From Streptomyces cadmiisoli (GTDB lineage: Bacteria; Actinomycetota; Actinomycetes; Streptomycetales; Streptomycetaceae): a stretch of DNA of 64,000 nucleotides. Within the stretch, counting starts at the first letter, position 1. Every line of letters starts with the position of its first letter. Shown in pieces: positions 42,160 through 50,177 of the stretch. The stretch lies in the NCBI RefSeq assembly GCF_003261055.1, contig NZ_CP030073.1, positions 1,798,001 through 1,862,000 of the forward strand. Reading direction: 5' to 3'. The notes beneath the pieces are model-generated. The model saw only the letters and a program-made list of their open reading frames with translations, searched no databases and was not told the DNA's origin. The position numbers and the translations under genes are program-made.

Positions 42160-42618
42160 TTGCAACCCGGCACCCACTTCGCCTTCGGCGACCACGAGGA
42201 ACACGGCTTCGTGGCCTCCTTCACCGCCAACCTGACCGCACACCTCGCCCACTGGTACCTGGAGCGCGAGCAGTTCGAGCCCGTTCCCGGAGAACCCGGC
42301 CTGTACCGGCTCAGCGAGCCCGAGCGCGACGGAGTCCGCCGCACCCGCCAAGCCGTCCACGACCTTCGCCGCCACGGCTACACCGTGCAGGCCGACATCC
42401 GCCTCGACCCGTCCCTCTCGGCCGGCCCGCCGCGCCCCGTCCGGCCCAACGGACTCCAGGAGCGCCGCAGCCGTCTCGCCCGGGCCGCCGCCGGCCGGAC
42501 GACGCAGCGCTCCGCACCGCCCACCACCTCCCCGCCGGCGGCCCGGCCGATCCCGCCGAAGCCCTCGTACGCTCCGACCGTCCATTTGACAGCCGCGACC
42601 GGCGGGCGGTCTCGATGA
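42160..42618 (+). CDS. Small single-module accessory protein
   Basis: A 152-residue protein from a TTG at 42160 with CGAGGAG upstream. HEEHGFVASFTANLTAHLAH and WYLEREQFEPVPGEPGLYRL, then RQAVHDLRRHGYTVQADIRL form the short 'f..vp..pGlYrL...v..LR..GY.V..D' module found in several neighbours. The rest is a basic, Pro-rich tail. The role is unknown. Confidence 0.6.
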   Translation: MQPGTHFAFGDHEEHGFVASFTANLTAHLAHWYLEREQFEPVPGEPGLYRLSEPERDGVRRTRQAVHDLRRHGYTVQADIRLDPSLSAGPPRPVRPNGLQERRSRLARAAAGRTTQRSAPPTTSPPAARPIPPKPSYAPTVHLTAATGGRSR

Positions 42619-43121
42619 CACCCGCGAGCAGCCCGGCCCCCGACGGCCCCTTGCCGAGAGGTTCCGAACTGGCCAACGGGGCACGCGACTTCCGCTTGCG
42701 GATGGCGGTCATCGACAGCGAGACCGAGGCGACGCTCGACATGACACGCGACCGCTACGGCCGTACCGTCCACGCGGGCGCCGCGGCAGCCGCACGAGCC
42801 CACCGCGACAAGGCGGCGGTGGAGGCGTACGCCACTCACCTCGCCCCGCACGCCGAGGCTCTCCTCGATGCCGCCCGCCTCGTGCTCGACGAGCTGCCAC
42901 CCGCCCGGCACCTGGCCGGGTGGCGGGCCGTCCTGGACGGCCTGGCTGCCTCCGCCGCCGAGATCCACCGGGCCTCGGCCGGCCGGCCGCCCCTGGCTCC
43001 CAGGCCGAACGCACTCAGCACGCGGCCTTGTGGCCGCACCTCACCGCTTGGGCGGACCACAGCTCTGTCGCCAGCAACCTCGCCGACCAGCGCGACGGCC
43101 AGCACCACAAGGCTTCGCTGA
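42615..43121 (+). CDS. Helical accessory protein, probably first part of a frameshifted gene
   Basis: A 168-codon frame starting at an ATG (42615) that overlaps the previous stop. The first 130 residues are helical and coding-like (FRLRMAVIDSETEATLDMTR, KAAVEAYATHLAPHAEALLD, HLAGWRAVLDGLAASAAEIH). After about 43005 the frame becomes Thr/Arg/Ser-rich noise, while the frame of the next feature becomes coding-like. One gene of about 395 residues with a frameshift near 43010 is the simplest reading. Confidence 0.5.
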   Translation: MTPASSPAPDGPLPRGSELANGARDFRLRMAVIDSETEATLDMTRDRYGRTVHAGAAAAARAHRDKAAVEAYATHLAPHAEALLDAARLVLDELPPARHLAGWRAVLDGLAASAAEIHRASAGRPPLAPRPNALSTRPCGRTSPLGRTTALSPATSPTSATASTTRLR

Positions 43122-43804
43122 CCGACGAGGAGCAGCAGATGTGGACCGAGAGGGCCCAGGCCGCGCAGCGGCGCGGCGAGCTGGAGCTGACCGAGTCGTG
43201 GTATGCCGCCGACGGGCAGTCGATCACCCTCGCTTACCTGGTCGAGGGCAACGACTCGACGGTGGTCGCGCTGCGCGGCGATCCGGGGGTACCGGGCTGG
43301 CAGGTGATCGGGCACTACGCCCACGAGTACGAGGCGGGCAAGGCCCTGCCCGCTCCGGTCCCGCCCGGCATCCTGCGCGCGGACGTCTCCCGGTTCAACC
43401 GGCCGGCACCGGCCCCGGAGGTGTCCCTGCAGGAACTCATCCGCGACGTCGTCGAAGGCCACACCGCCGGTGACGCATCGAACGCTCTCCTCGGAGCCGT
43501 CCAACGCGGCTACGTCGCCGGCCCGATGGCCCGCCTGCAGGAACTCCTGGAGACGAGCAGCCAGTTCGCCAGCGCCCTGGAGACCGTGCAGGGCCGCCAG
43601 ATCGCCGCCCGCCTCGCAGCGCTGAGCCGGCAGATCGAGTTCCTCACCCGCGAAGTAGAAGAGGCGGCCGAAGACCTCGGCGCGACCGTCGCCGTCCTGC
43701 CCCCGCACCGCACCCCCGTGCTGCGCGCCCGCCCGCGCCCAGCCGTGGACACCACCCCGCCCACGCCACCACCCCGTGCCAGCACGACCGCCCGCCACCG
43801 CTAG
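43028..43804 (+). CDS. Helical accessory protein, probably second part of the same gene
   Basis: The coding-like frame runs upstream of the TTG at 43028 to about 43005 (AERTQHAALWPHLTAWADHS), where it meets the end of the coding-like part of the previous frame. It contains an alpha/beta part (RGELELTESWYAADGQSITL, STVVALRGDPGVPGWQVIGH) with the look of a DUF317-type strand unit. Then comes the helical module (LQELIRDVVEGHTAGDASNA, MARLQELLETSSQFASALET) and a long helix (RLAALSRQIEFLTREVEEAA). If it is a separate gene the TTG at 43028 is the start. The function is unknown. Confidence 0.5.
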   Translation: MWPHLTAWADHSSVASNLADQRDGQHHKASLTDEEQQMWTERAQAAQRRGELELTESWYAADGQSITLAYLVEGNDSTVVALRGDPGVPGWQVIGHYAHEYEAGKALPAPVPPGILRADVSRFNRPAPAPEVSLQELIRDVVEGHTAGDASNALLGAVQRGYVAGPMARLQELLETSSQFASALETVQGRQIAARLAALSRQIEFLTREVEEAAEDLGATVAVLPPHRTPVLRARPRPAVDTTPPTPPPRASTTARHR

Positions 43805-43822
43805 ACCCCGAGAAAGCACCCG

Positions 43823-45090
43823 TTGTCCGCGACCGCACCCCCGGCCCCGGCACCGCGCATCACCTACGGCGCGGTACTGGGAAGCCCGTACGTCGCCCGC
43901 CTCCTCGGCGGCACTCTCACCGGCCGACTCCCCAACGGCATGGCGCCCGTCGCCATCCTCCTGTGGGCCACCACGAGCGGCAGCAGCATCGCCTTCGGCG
44001 GACTGCTCAGCGCCCTGTACGGGCTGTCCTCCTCGGTGGTGCAGCCCGTCAAGGGACGCCTCATGGACCGCCACGGCCAGACGGCAGTGCATCTTCCGGC
44101 CGGCGTGCTCAACTCGGCTCTCCTGGTGGCCCTTCCGCTGACGGGACCGTACGGCGGACCGGGCCTCGCCACGGCCATCGTCGTCGCCGCCGGCCTGACC
44201 ACCCCGTCCCTGGAGGCCGGGCTGCGGGCCCTGTGGCCCAGCGTGCTGCCCGAAGCCCGCCTGCGGCACGCCGCGCCCGCCCTCGACACCGGCACTCAGG
44301 GCCTGCTGTACATCGTCGGCCCCCTGCTCGTCGCCGCCCTCGCCTCCGCGCACCACCCCACCGTCGCGCTCACCGTCACCGCCGTCCTCGGCCTGGCCGG
44401 CACCACCGTGGTCGTACTCGCTCCGCCATCGCGGCGCTGGCGACCGACGCCGTCAGCCGACACCCGGCACGGTGCCGCTCGCCGGCTGAACAGCCCCGGC
44501 CTGGCGCTCCTGTTCGTCTCGCTCACCGGCATCGGGTTCGCGATCGGGGCCATGAACGTGTGGTCGATCGCCATGGCCGAGCACCACGAACACGACATGC
44601 TCTCGGGCATCATCCCCGCCGCGTTCTCCACCGGCAGCTTCCTGGGCGGCCTCGTCTACGGGAGCCGCACCTGGAGTCGGACCACCGCCGACCGACAGAT
44701 CATCGCCAGCGCCGCGTTCCTCGCCGGATGGCTCCGCTGGCAACCCAGCCCGCGCCGTTCGCGGCCACCGCCGCCATCGCAGTGCCCGGAGCGTTCCTGA
44801 CCGTCGTGGTCGCCCGCGCCTGCGTGACCACCGATGCCCTCGCACCGTCGGGCCGGACCAGCGAGGCGTATGCGTGGCTGATCCTCTCGATCGGCGTCGG
44901 GCAGTCCGCCGGTACCGCCCTGGCCGGACGCCTCGCCGAGCAGACGCTCGCCAGCGCGGCGCTCCCCGCCGCCGGCGCGGCCTTCGCCCTCGCCGTCCTT
45001 CTCGCCGCGCGCCGACAGCTCCGCCCCGCCGGACACCGGCCGCGCGGCCGACACCGCCGCCCACTCCGAGGCCGGCACAAGACGCCCTGA
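43823..45090 (+). pseudogene. MFS transporter gene with a frameshift
   Basis: From a TTG at 43823 the frame encodes membrane segments of a major-facilitator protein: PYVARLLGGTLTGRLPNGMA, AFGGLLSALYGLSSSVVQPV with GRLMDRHGQ (the loop 2-3 motif), LATAIVVAAGLTTPSLEAGL, then LLYIVGPLLVAALASA. Near 44740 the frame shifts: after SAAFLAGWLR the protein continues in another frame as FAATAAIAVPGAFLTVVVAR and LILSIGVGQSAGTALAGRLA to 45090. With the joint the protein has about 420 residues and twelve segments. Export of small molecules is likely by family. Inactivation or a sequence error cannot be told apart here. Confidence 0.6.
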
Positions 45091-45136
45091 TCTGGGCGCA
45101 CCCCCACCTTCCAACCCCTTTTGAGGAGAACGAATT

Positions 45137-45634
45137 ATGGCCGTGCGTACGCACTGGACCGTGGAGCACGCCTGCTCCCACAGCGTGGATCATGACCTGT
45201 CCAATCGCCCTGCCGACAAGCGGGCAGGCTTTGCCCGTTGGCTCGCGTCGAAGGACTGCACCAACTGCTGGAAGGCGGCGCGCGACGCCGACTCCGAGTC
45301 CAAGGACGAGTGGCTCGCGACCAAGCGTGCCGAGGAGCAGGAGGCAGCCGTCGCGTGGGCCAAGCAGTTCGACATGCCGCAGCTGGAGGGCCCGGAGAAG
45401 GCCCTGGACTGGGGCGAGCGCTCCCGCCACCAACTGATGACGGCCGCGCACACCGCGCTCGTCGTCGAGGGCACTTGGGACGAGGCGGACTGGGCGGAGC
45501 TGGAAGAGAAGGCCCGCTCCATCACCCGTGCCGGATGGTGGATCGACCAGCGCGACGCCGACGGCACTGACCTGCAAGAACTCCTCGACGCGGCCAGTGA
45601 GGCGGACCGCGGGACGGAGAACCCCTTCCGCTGA
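45137..45634 (+). CDS. Cys/His-containing hypothetical protein
   Basis: A 165-residue acidic protein with TGAGGAG ahead of the ATG at 45137. The N-terminus has HWTVEHACSHSVDHDLSNRP, then ARWLASKDCTNCWKAARDAD: C..H..H..CxxC could bind one zinc. Acidic helices follow (EEQEAAVAWAKQFDMPQLEG, WAELEEKARSITRAGWWIDQ). It is a type I have seen in Streptomyces plasmids. The function is unknown. It is directly followed by the palindromic element at 45641. Confidence 0.65.
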   Translation: MAVRTHWTVEHACSHSVDHDLSNRPADKRAGFARWLASKDCTNCWKAARDADSESKDEWLATKRAEEQEAAVAWAKQFDMPQLEGPEKALDWGERSRHQLMTAAHTALVVEGTWDEADWAELEEKARSITRAGWWIDQRDADGTDLQELLDAASEADRGTENPFR

Positions 45635-45640
45635 CGGCGG

Positions 45641-45698
45641 GGCAACATAGCCGGGAAACGCCGGTTAGCCAAACCGGCGTTCCTCCGGACTATTGATG
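45641..45698 (+). promoter_or_regulatory. Palindromic promoter/operator element, copy 2
   Basis: GGCAACATAG (45641-45650) is followed, 18 bases from its start, by the palindrome (arms CGCCGGTT 45659-45666 and AACCGGCG 45672-45679 around AGCCA). Then come CTCCGGACT and a possible -10 TATTGAT (45691-45697). The next gene starts at 45734, about 35 bases further. The same parts with identical spacing occur at 25619-25687 (opposite strand) and 59181-59240. It is also the start of a new transcription unit inside the conjugation operon. Confidence 0.75.
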
Positions 45699-45733
45699 CT
45701 CCCACCCCGCCATCAATCGCGTGGAAGGAACTC

Positions 45734-46159
45734 ATGTCCCAGCCCCCTCCCACCTCGGCGTTCGCGCCGACGACCGACCCGCTCACCCCCGACCGGGACA
45801 TCACCCACGCCCACTTCCAGGCCGGTGACACCGTCGTCGTCCTGAAGGGGGTGGCCGGCGGAGAACTGTGGGGCGACGCGATGCGCGTCGTGGCCCCTTC
45901 CTGGCACACCCCGACCGACGAGGACGGGTGGCGGCTGCGTGATGCGACCGGCGGCGCCCAGTCCTACGTCACCGCCCACCCCCGCTACCTCGTGCACCTC
46001 TCACGCCGCTGCCCTGACTGCCTGATCTATCTGCGGGCCATGGAGGACACCCTCCTCACACGGTTCGCCGACCGCGACGAACTGATCGACTGCGGCTGGT
46101 ACACCACCACCGCCCTAGGCCAGCTCGTGCACATCGCCGACATCCGGAACGGCCGGTGA
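45734..46159 (+). CDS. Hypothetical protein under the palindromic element
   Basis: A 141-residue protein with ribosome binding site GAAGGAA before the ATG at 45734. AHFQAGDTVVVLKGVAGGEL, then WGDAMRVVAPSWHTPTDEDG and GGAQSYVTAHPRYLVHLSRR suggest a small beta-barrel (SH3- or KOW-like). CPDCLIYLRAMEDTLLTRFA gives a CxxC, and WYTTTALGQLVHIADIRN ends the fold. It is the first gene after the copy 2 element and is coupled (GTGA) to the relaxase-like gene that follows. The function is unknown; nucleic-acid binding is possible. Confidence 0.6.
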   Translation: MSQPPPTSAFAPTTDPLTPDRDITHAHFQAGDTVVVLKGVAGGELWGDAMRVVAPSWHTPTDEDGWRLRDATGGAQSYVTAHPRYLVHLSRRCPDCLIYLRAMEDTLLTRFADRDELIDCGWYTTTALGQLVHIADIRNGR

Positions 46160-47001
46160 TCCCCCGCCTGCACGAGCGGACCCACCGGCCCCACGACCCC
46201 CTCGAAGAGGCGCTGGGGCGGCCGGTCTCACCGAACGAGGGCCCAACGGAGCACACGATCGTCGCCCACTGGCCCGGCCTGGATTACTTCACCCTGGACG
46301 ACGAGCAGAGGATCTGGACGTCCGTCCAGTGGGCCGAGCACCTCGAAGACCCCTACCTGGAGCATCCGTTCGCCGCCAGCCCCGACGACGACCGGCGGGC
46401 GATCCTCCACCTAGACATCCGCCTTCACCCGGACGACCGGGAACTGACCGGACCGGAGTGGGCCGAGGTCGCTCAACGGCTGGCACGAGCCGCCGGCATC
46501 GAGATCCCCGGCAAGGAACATGGCTGCCGATGGATCGCTGTCCAGGCCCAGCCAGGGCGCCTCGATCTGATCGCCAACCTAATCCACCTCGACGGCGCGT
46601 GGCACGCTCCCCCCGCGGACAAACTGCGACGCCTGGCACAGGAGGCGCGTCGCATCGAACAGGACCTCCACCTGATCCCTGTCCGATCCGACCCCCCTTC
46701 GCGGCCTGCCGTCCGCGCGGCGCTCACGGCGTCGGCCCAGCTCGCGACCATCCTCAGGCAGCTCGCCGACGAACAGGCCGGCCCTCTGGCCGCGGTACGC
46801 GGACTCGTCGAGCACGCCTCGCACCGGATCGCCCGCCAGCCGGGAGCAGCCGGCACCGATACGGCACACCGCCTGGAGCTGATCGCCCGCCGCCTCTACG
46901 CCATCCAGCAGGACCTGGACACCACCGCAAACCGCCTGGTCCAGCCCCGCGCCGTCCCGGCACCGGACGCCGTCCGGCACAACGCCCACCGATCGCCGTA
47001 G
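46156..47001 (+). CDS. Relaxase-like protein lacking the catalytic His motif
   Basis: A 281-residue protein from a GTG at 46156. Residues about 60-165 have the layout of actinobacterial relaxase domains: RAILHLDIRLHPDDRELTGP, WAEVAQRLARAAGIEIPGKE, HGCRWIAVQAQPGRLDLIAN, then LRRLAQEARRIEQDLHLIPV. In active relaxases the position reading QPGRLDLIAN here is normally D-H-x-H-I, the metal-binding His cluster; here the His residues are gone. So it may bind DNA or a relaxase without nicking. The C-terminal third is the helical module seen in neighbours (TASAQLATILRQLADEQAGP). The family link is by eye. Confidence 0.6.
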   Translation: MIPRLHERTHRPHDPLEEALGRPVSPNEGPTEHTIVAHWPGLDYFTLDDEQRIWTSVQWAEHLEDPYLEHPFAASPDDDRRAILHLDIRLHPDDRELTGPEWAEVAQRLARAAGIEIPGKEHGCRWIAVQAQPGRLDLIANLIHLDGAWHAPPADKLRRLAQEARRIEQDLHLIPVRSDPPSRPAVRAALTASAQLATILRQLADEQAGPLAAVRGLVEHASHRIARQPGAAGTDTAHRLELIARRLYAIQQDLDTTANRLVQPRAVPAPDAVRHNAHRSP

Positions 47002-47014
47002 GAGAAACGTCTCC

Positions 47015-47710
47015 TTGCCCCGCACCGACCGCTTCCTGGACATCCGCCGCGACCCGCACTCCGACGAACTCCTTGCCCGCGGCGGCGACTCCGAGGCACA
47101 CAGCATCCTCCAGCGCGCGGGCTTCGTCGCCGTCGTCCGAGTCCATGAGACGTACCACCGCGCCCCGACCGGCCTAGCGGAGGACGACGAGTCCCGTCTC
47201 GCCACCGACGCCGTGGCCCGCCTGCGGGCGACCGGATACCACGTCGACTGCGACGCGGACTTCGACACCGACTCGCGTCCGGCCAGCTACCTGCCGCTGG
47301 GGCCCTCCGTTGCCCACGTCGCCGAGCGCCTTCGCGAGGCCGCCACTACGGACGAGGCGGCCGATGCACTGACTGAGCTGACCGCCGCCCACGACGGCGT
47401 CCTCTCCGCGCTCGAGGAAGTCCTCACCGCCACCGCCGACTTCCACGACGGGCTCGGCCAGGCGGCCGACCCCTACATCGCGCGGCGGCTGCGCTACCTC
47501 GCCGACGAGCACCTTCGCGTCATCCGTACCGACCTCTCCGAGACCCGCAACCAGCTCGCCGACCGGCATGCCCCGCACCCCGGCCGCAGCACCTGCACCG
47601 GGGAAGTCCCGTCAACCGAGCAAGAGCGCTCTGCCGTGTGCGCCTGCCCGCCACCGCCGCGCACCCTCCCGGCCCCGCCGCCCCCGATGGCCACCGGGCT
47701 GCGCCGCTGA
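47015..47710 (+). CDS. Accessory protein with GF and helical modules
   Basis: A 231-residue protein from a TTG at 47015 (AGGAG upstream). Residues 10-80 form the short module: ARGGDSEAHSILQRAGFVAV, TYHRAPTGLAEDDESRLATD, VARLRATGYHVDCDADFDTD. Residues 95-165 form the helical module: VAERLREAATTDEAADALTE, LTAAHDGVLSALEEVLTATA. The tail is Pro/Cys-rich and disordered. It is a clear paralogue of 48489 (same order of modules). No catalytic motif. Confidence 0.65.
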   Translation: MPRTDRFLDIRRDPHSDELLARGGDSEAHSILQRAGFVAVVRVHETYHRAPTGLAEDDESRLATDAVARLRATGYHVDCDADFDTDSRPASYLPLGPSVAHVAERLREAATTDEAADALTELTAAHDGVLSALEEVLTATADFHDGLGQAADPYIARRLRYLADEHLRVIRTDLSETRNQLADRHAPHPGRSTCTGEVPSTEQERSAVCACPPPPRTLPAPPPPMATGLRR

Positions 47711-47733
47711 CCCCCACCTCGCCCAAGGACACC

Positions 47734-48492
47734 ATGCACGACCACGACACCTCCGAGCGCCTCGCCTCGTACGCCGACGTTCTCGCCGGCGAACTCCCCG
47801 ACAGTTGGACCAGCTCCCACCTGCCGGCCGACGCCAAGGACGACCTCGCCGAACTCGCCAACCGCATCTGGGACCTGGACCTGGTCGCCGCCTCTCTCGC
47901 CGAGCACCCCCTGCAGCAGGCCGCCGTCCTGAGCCGACAGGACGGTGCGCAGCTCGTCCTTCTGGACCGGCACGACGAGCGCGACGGCTTCCTCATCGCC
48001 GCCGTCGCCCCGCACGCCCTGCCCGACGAGGCGTTCCGCGCCGTTCCCGAGCCCAACGGCATCGCCCTGGCCGATGACCCGTTCCTGAGCGCCGAGCAGG
48101 TCGCCGACGACCTGCTCGCCCGATACGACAGCGCCCTCGCCCAGGTCCGCCGCAACGCCCTGTGCGGCATCCAGCCCTCCCAGCCGGACCGGGTCGTCCT
48201 GACCTGGCAGCCGGACGGCAGCATCGCTACTGCCCCCGCCAACGACCGCGCCAGCGCTGTCCTCATGGCCCACGGCTTCGTCCAGGACCCGCAGAGTGGC
48301 ATCTACCTCCTGAGTTGTGACGACACCCAGACCCAGGCCCGCGCCCTGCGCGAGATCGGCCCGCGCCTCGACGCTCTCGGCATCGGCACCGCTCTGCGGC
48401 ATTCCGCAGGCCGGACCGCGCCCACCGCCGCCATCGCTTCCGTACCGCCCGTCCCGGCCGGTCCTCGCACGCCGGCCACCCGGTCTCGGTGA
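47734..48492 (+). CDS. Accessory protein with a C-terminal GF module
   Basis: A 252-residue acidic protein. The N-terminus (SYADVLAGELPDSWTSSHLP, then LAELANRIWDLDLVAASLAE) resembles the LPGxW module. A strand-rich middle (GAQLVLLDRHDERDGFLIAA, EAFRAVPEPNGIALADDPFL) and a helix lead to the C-terminal short module: RVVLTWQPDGSIATAPANDR, SAVLMAHGFVQDPQSGIYLL, LREIGPRLDALGIGTALRHS. The whole order resembles full-length members of the family of which the gene at 38878/39995 is a shorter, split member. The function is unknown. Confidence 0.65.
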   Translation: MHDHDTSERLASYADVLAGELPDSWTSSHLPADAKDDLAELANRIWDLDLVAASLAEHPLQQAAVLSRQDGAQLVLLDRHDERDGFLIAAVAPHALPDEAFRAVPEPNGIALADDPFLSAEQVADDLLARYDSALAQVRRNALCGIQPSQPDRVVLTWQPDGSIATAPANDRASAVLMAHGFVQDPQSGIYLLSCDDTQTQARALREIGPRLDALGIGTALRHSAGRTAPTAAIASVPPVPAGPRTPATRSR

Positions 48493-49139
48493 AACAGACG
48501 GAGCCCGACTTCTGGGTGCTCGAGTACGTCACCATCACTAAGGACCCCCGAACTGACCTGGTCGTAGCCATCGGCGGCACCGACAAGGCCGCGGACATCC
48601 TCCAGCGAACCGGCGGCTTCCTCTCCGCTCCCGGACCGCGCGGGGACTATCACCGGCTTCCGCACGGCCTGCCCGTCGAGCAGCAGCGCCTGAAGGCGAC
48701 TGCAGCCTCGCATGCCCTGCTCGGCGCCGGGCACAGCGTCCACCTCGACCCCACGCTGAACATGCTGGTCGCACCAGACGGTGAACGTGAGGCCGCCCTG
48801 CGCTACCTGGCGGGGCTCGCTGAGCAAGCCGCAGCCGCCACAACCAGCAGCGAGGTGGCCGAGGTCCTGACCGAAGTCGCTGCCCCCGTCCACGGGCTGC
48901 TGCCCCTCGCCAGAGAGGTCGTCGTCCGCGCCTGGATCGCCGCCCGCGACTTCCCAGGGGCCGCGCCCGCCGGGGAACCCGATCCCATCGCACGGCTCGG
49001 AAGCACCGCCACCTCCATGAGCGAGGCCGCGCGCGCCATCCTCCACGCCCGCAACCACGCCGCACGCCCTGCGCAGCGGCCGGCCACTACCTCACCACCG
49101 CCGAGCCGCGCGCAACCCGTGGAATCCCGCCGCCGCTGA
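48489..49139 (+). CDS. Accessory protein with GF and helical modules, paralogue of 47015
   Basis: A 216-residue protein from a GTG at 48489 coupled to the previous stop. FWVLEYVTITKDPRTDLVVA, then IGGTDKAADILQRTGGFLSA, DYHRLPHGLPVEQQRLKATA and LLGAGHSVHLDPTLNMLVAP are the short module. YLAGLAEQAAAATTSSEVAE with VLTEVAAPVHGLLPLAREVV is the helical module. It has the same arrangement as 47015, so one arose by duplication of the other. The role is unknown. Confidence 0.65.
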   Translation: MKQTEPDFWVLEYVTITKDPRTDLVVAIGGTDKAADILQRTGGFLSAPGPRGDYHRLPHGLPVEQQRLKATAASHALLGAGHSVHLDPTLNMLVAPDGEREAALRYLAGLAEQAAAATTSSEVAEVLTEVAAPVHGLLPLAREVVVRAWIAARDFPGAAPAGEPDPIARLGSTATSMSEAARAILHARNHAARPAQRPATTSPPPSRAQPVESRRR

Positions 49140-49153
49140 CCCCGGAGAACCAC

Positions 49154-49518
49154 ATGGCCAACCTGGCCGACGAGTACGGCACGGACGTCTGGATCTACAT
49201 CAAGGCCCTGACGACCACCACCTGCTGGAACACCTCGGCCTGGAGCGCCACGCCCTCCCCACGGACGCGCCGCTCTACATCAGGCACACCGTGCCCGAAC
49301 ACCTCGACGCCGACGAACAGAACTGGCTGGCAACCCGCGCCATCCCCGCCCGGCTCCTGGCCGGGTACGAGGTCAACTGCACGCCCGACGTCTTCGACGA
49401 ATCCGCCTACCGGCAGGCCGTACACGACCTGCGCTCCCGAGCGGGCCACCCTGCCGCACGGCAGCAGGCACCGGCCGGCTCCCCCTCGCCTGCAACCCCG
49501 GCCCGCCGCACCCCGTGA
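49154..49518 (+). pseudogene. Small frameshifted member of the GF-module family
   Basis: The ATG at 49154 starts ANLADEYGTDVWIYIKAL; near 49210 the sense moves to another frame, DDHHLLEHLGLERHALPTDA, then PLYIRHTVPEHLDADEQNWL, PARLLAGYEVNCTPDVFDES to a stop at 49516-49518. Together they give about 120 residues with the same pattern as the short module of 47015 and 48489. One base has been gained or lost at a GACGACCACCACC stretch. Up to 49793 the following 270 bases show no convincing gene apart from a start-less frame ending at 49771. Confidence 0.5.
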
Positions 49519-49793
49519 GGCGCCTGGGCGGTCCCGGCACCGCGCCGGGACCGTCCACCTCACTACCCGAGACCCGGAGAAACCCGTAGCAACCCACACA
49601 CCCCCACCGATCAGCAACCGGCTCAAGCCCCGACTCGCCACGGCCCTCTTCCGCCGCTATCTGCGCGCCTGCATTCCGACCGGCCCCGACCACACCTCCC
49701 CGGTGGCTGGCGCCCGCCCGGAGGCCGCCCTCGCCGAGACACAGCGCGTCGGGCACCGCCACCACCACTGACCGTCCGCCGCCCCGGAGGAGC

Positions 49794-50177
49794 ATGTCCC
49801 ACCCCACCCCCTACCCGGTGAGACTGGCCGACGAGATCACCCGCCAGCTCGGCCAGCTCGCCGACCACCTCTCTCAGCTTCCCCCGCCCCAGGCCGCTCA
49901 GGTCATCGCCCGCGTGCTCGACCCGGATACCGGAGTCCTCGGCGGCGTCACCCACCTCGTCGCCACCGGCAGCGTGTTCGCTAAGGACCAGGCAGAGCGA
50001 GGCGCGCTCCCCGCAGAGGTGTGGCTCGCCCTGGGCCGTGCCTCGAACGAACTCGGCGACATCACCCTCGCCCTGGACGAACACAAAGACACCCTCCAGC
50101 GCGTCGGCGCCCAGCCCGCCACTACGGCGGCGAAGCCCCCGGCACCCGCACCGCTCGTCGTCCGGCGCCGCCGATGA
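49794..50177 (+). CDS. Helical accessory protein
   Basis: A 127-residue protein with CCGGAGGAG before the ATG at 49794. It consists of the helical module (LADEITRQLGQLADHLSQLP, AAQVIARVLDPDTGVLGGVT, LALGRASNELGDITLALDEH), then a Pro/Ala tail ending in RRRR. It is translationally coupled to the DUF317 gene at 50174. The role is unknown. Confidence 0.6.
   Translation: MSHPTPYPVRLADEITRQLGQLADHLSQLPPPQAAQVIARVLDPDTGVLGGVTHLVATGSVFAKDQAERGALPAEVWLALGRASNELGDITLALDEHKDTLQRVGAQPATTAAKPPAPAPLVVRRRR

Noticed and set aside
49560..49771. Start-less frame between 49518 and the gene at 49794
   Set aside because: It follows a ribosome-binding-like GGAGAAA but begins with GTA, has no usable start codon and no recognisable domain.
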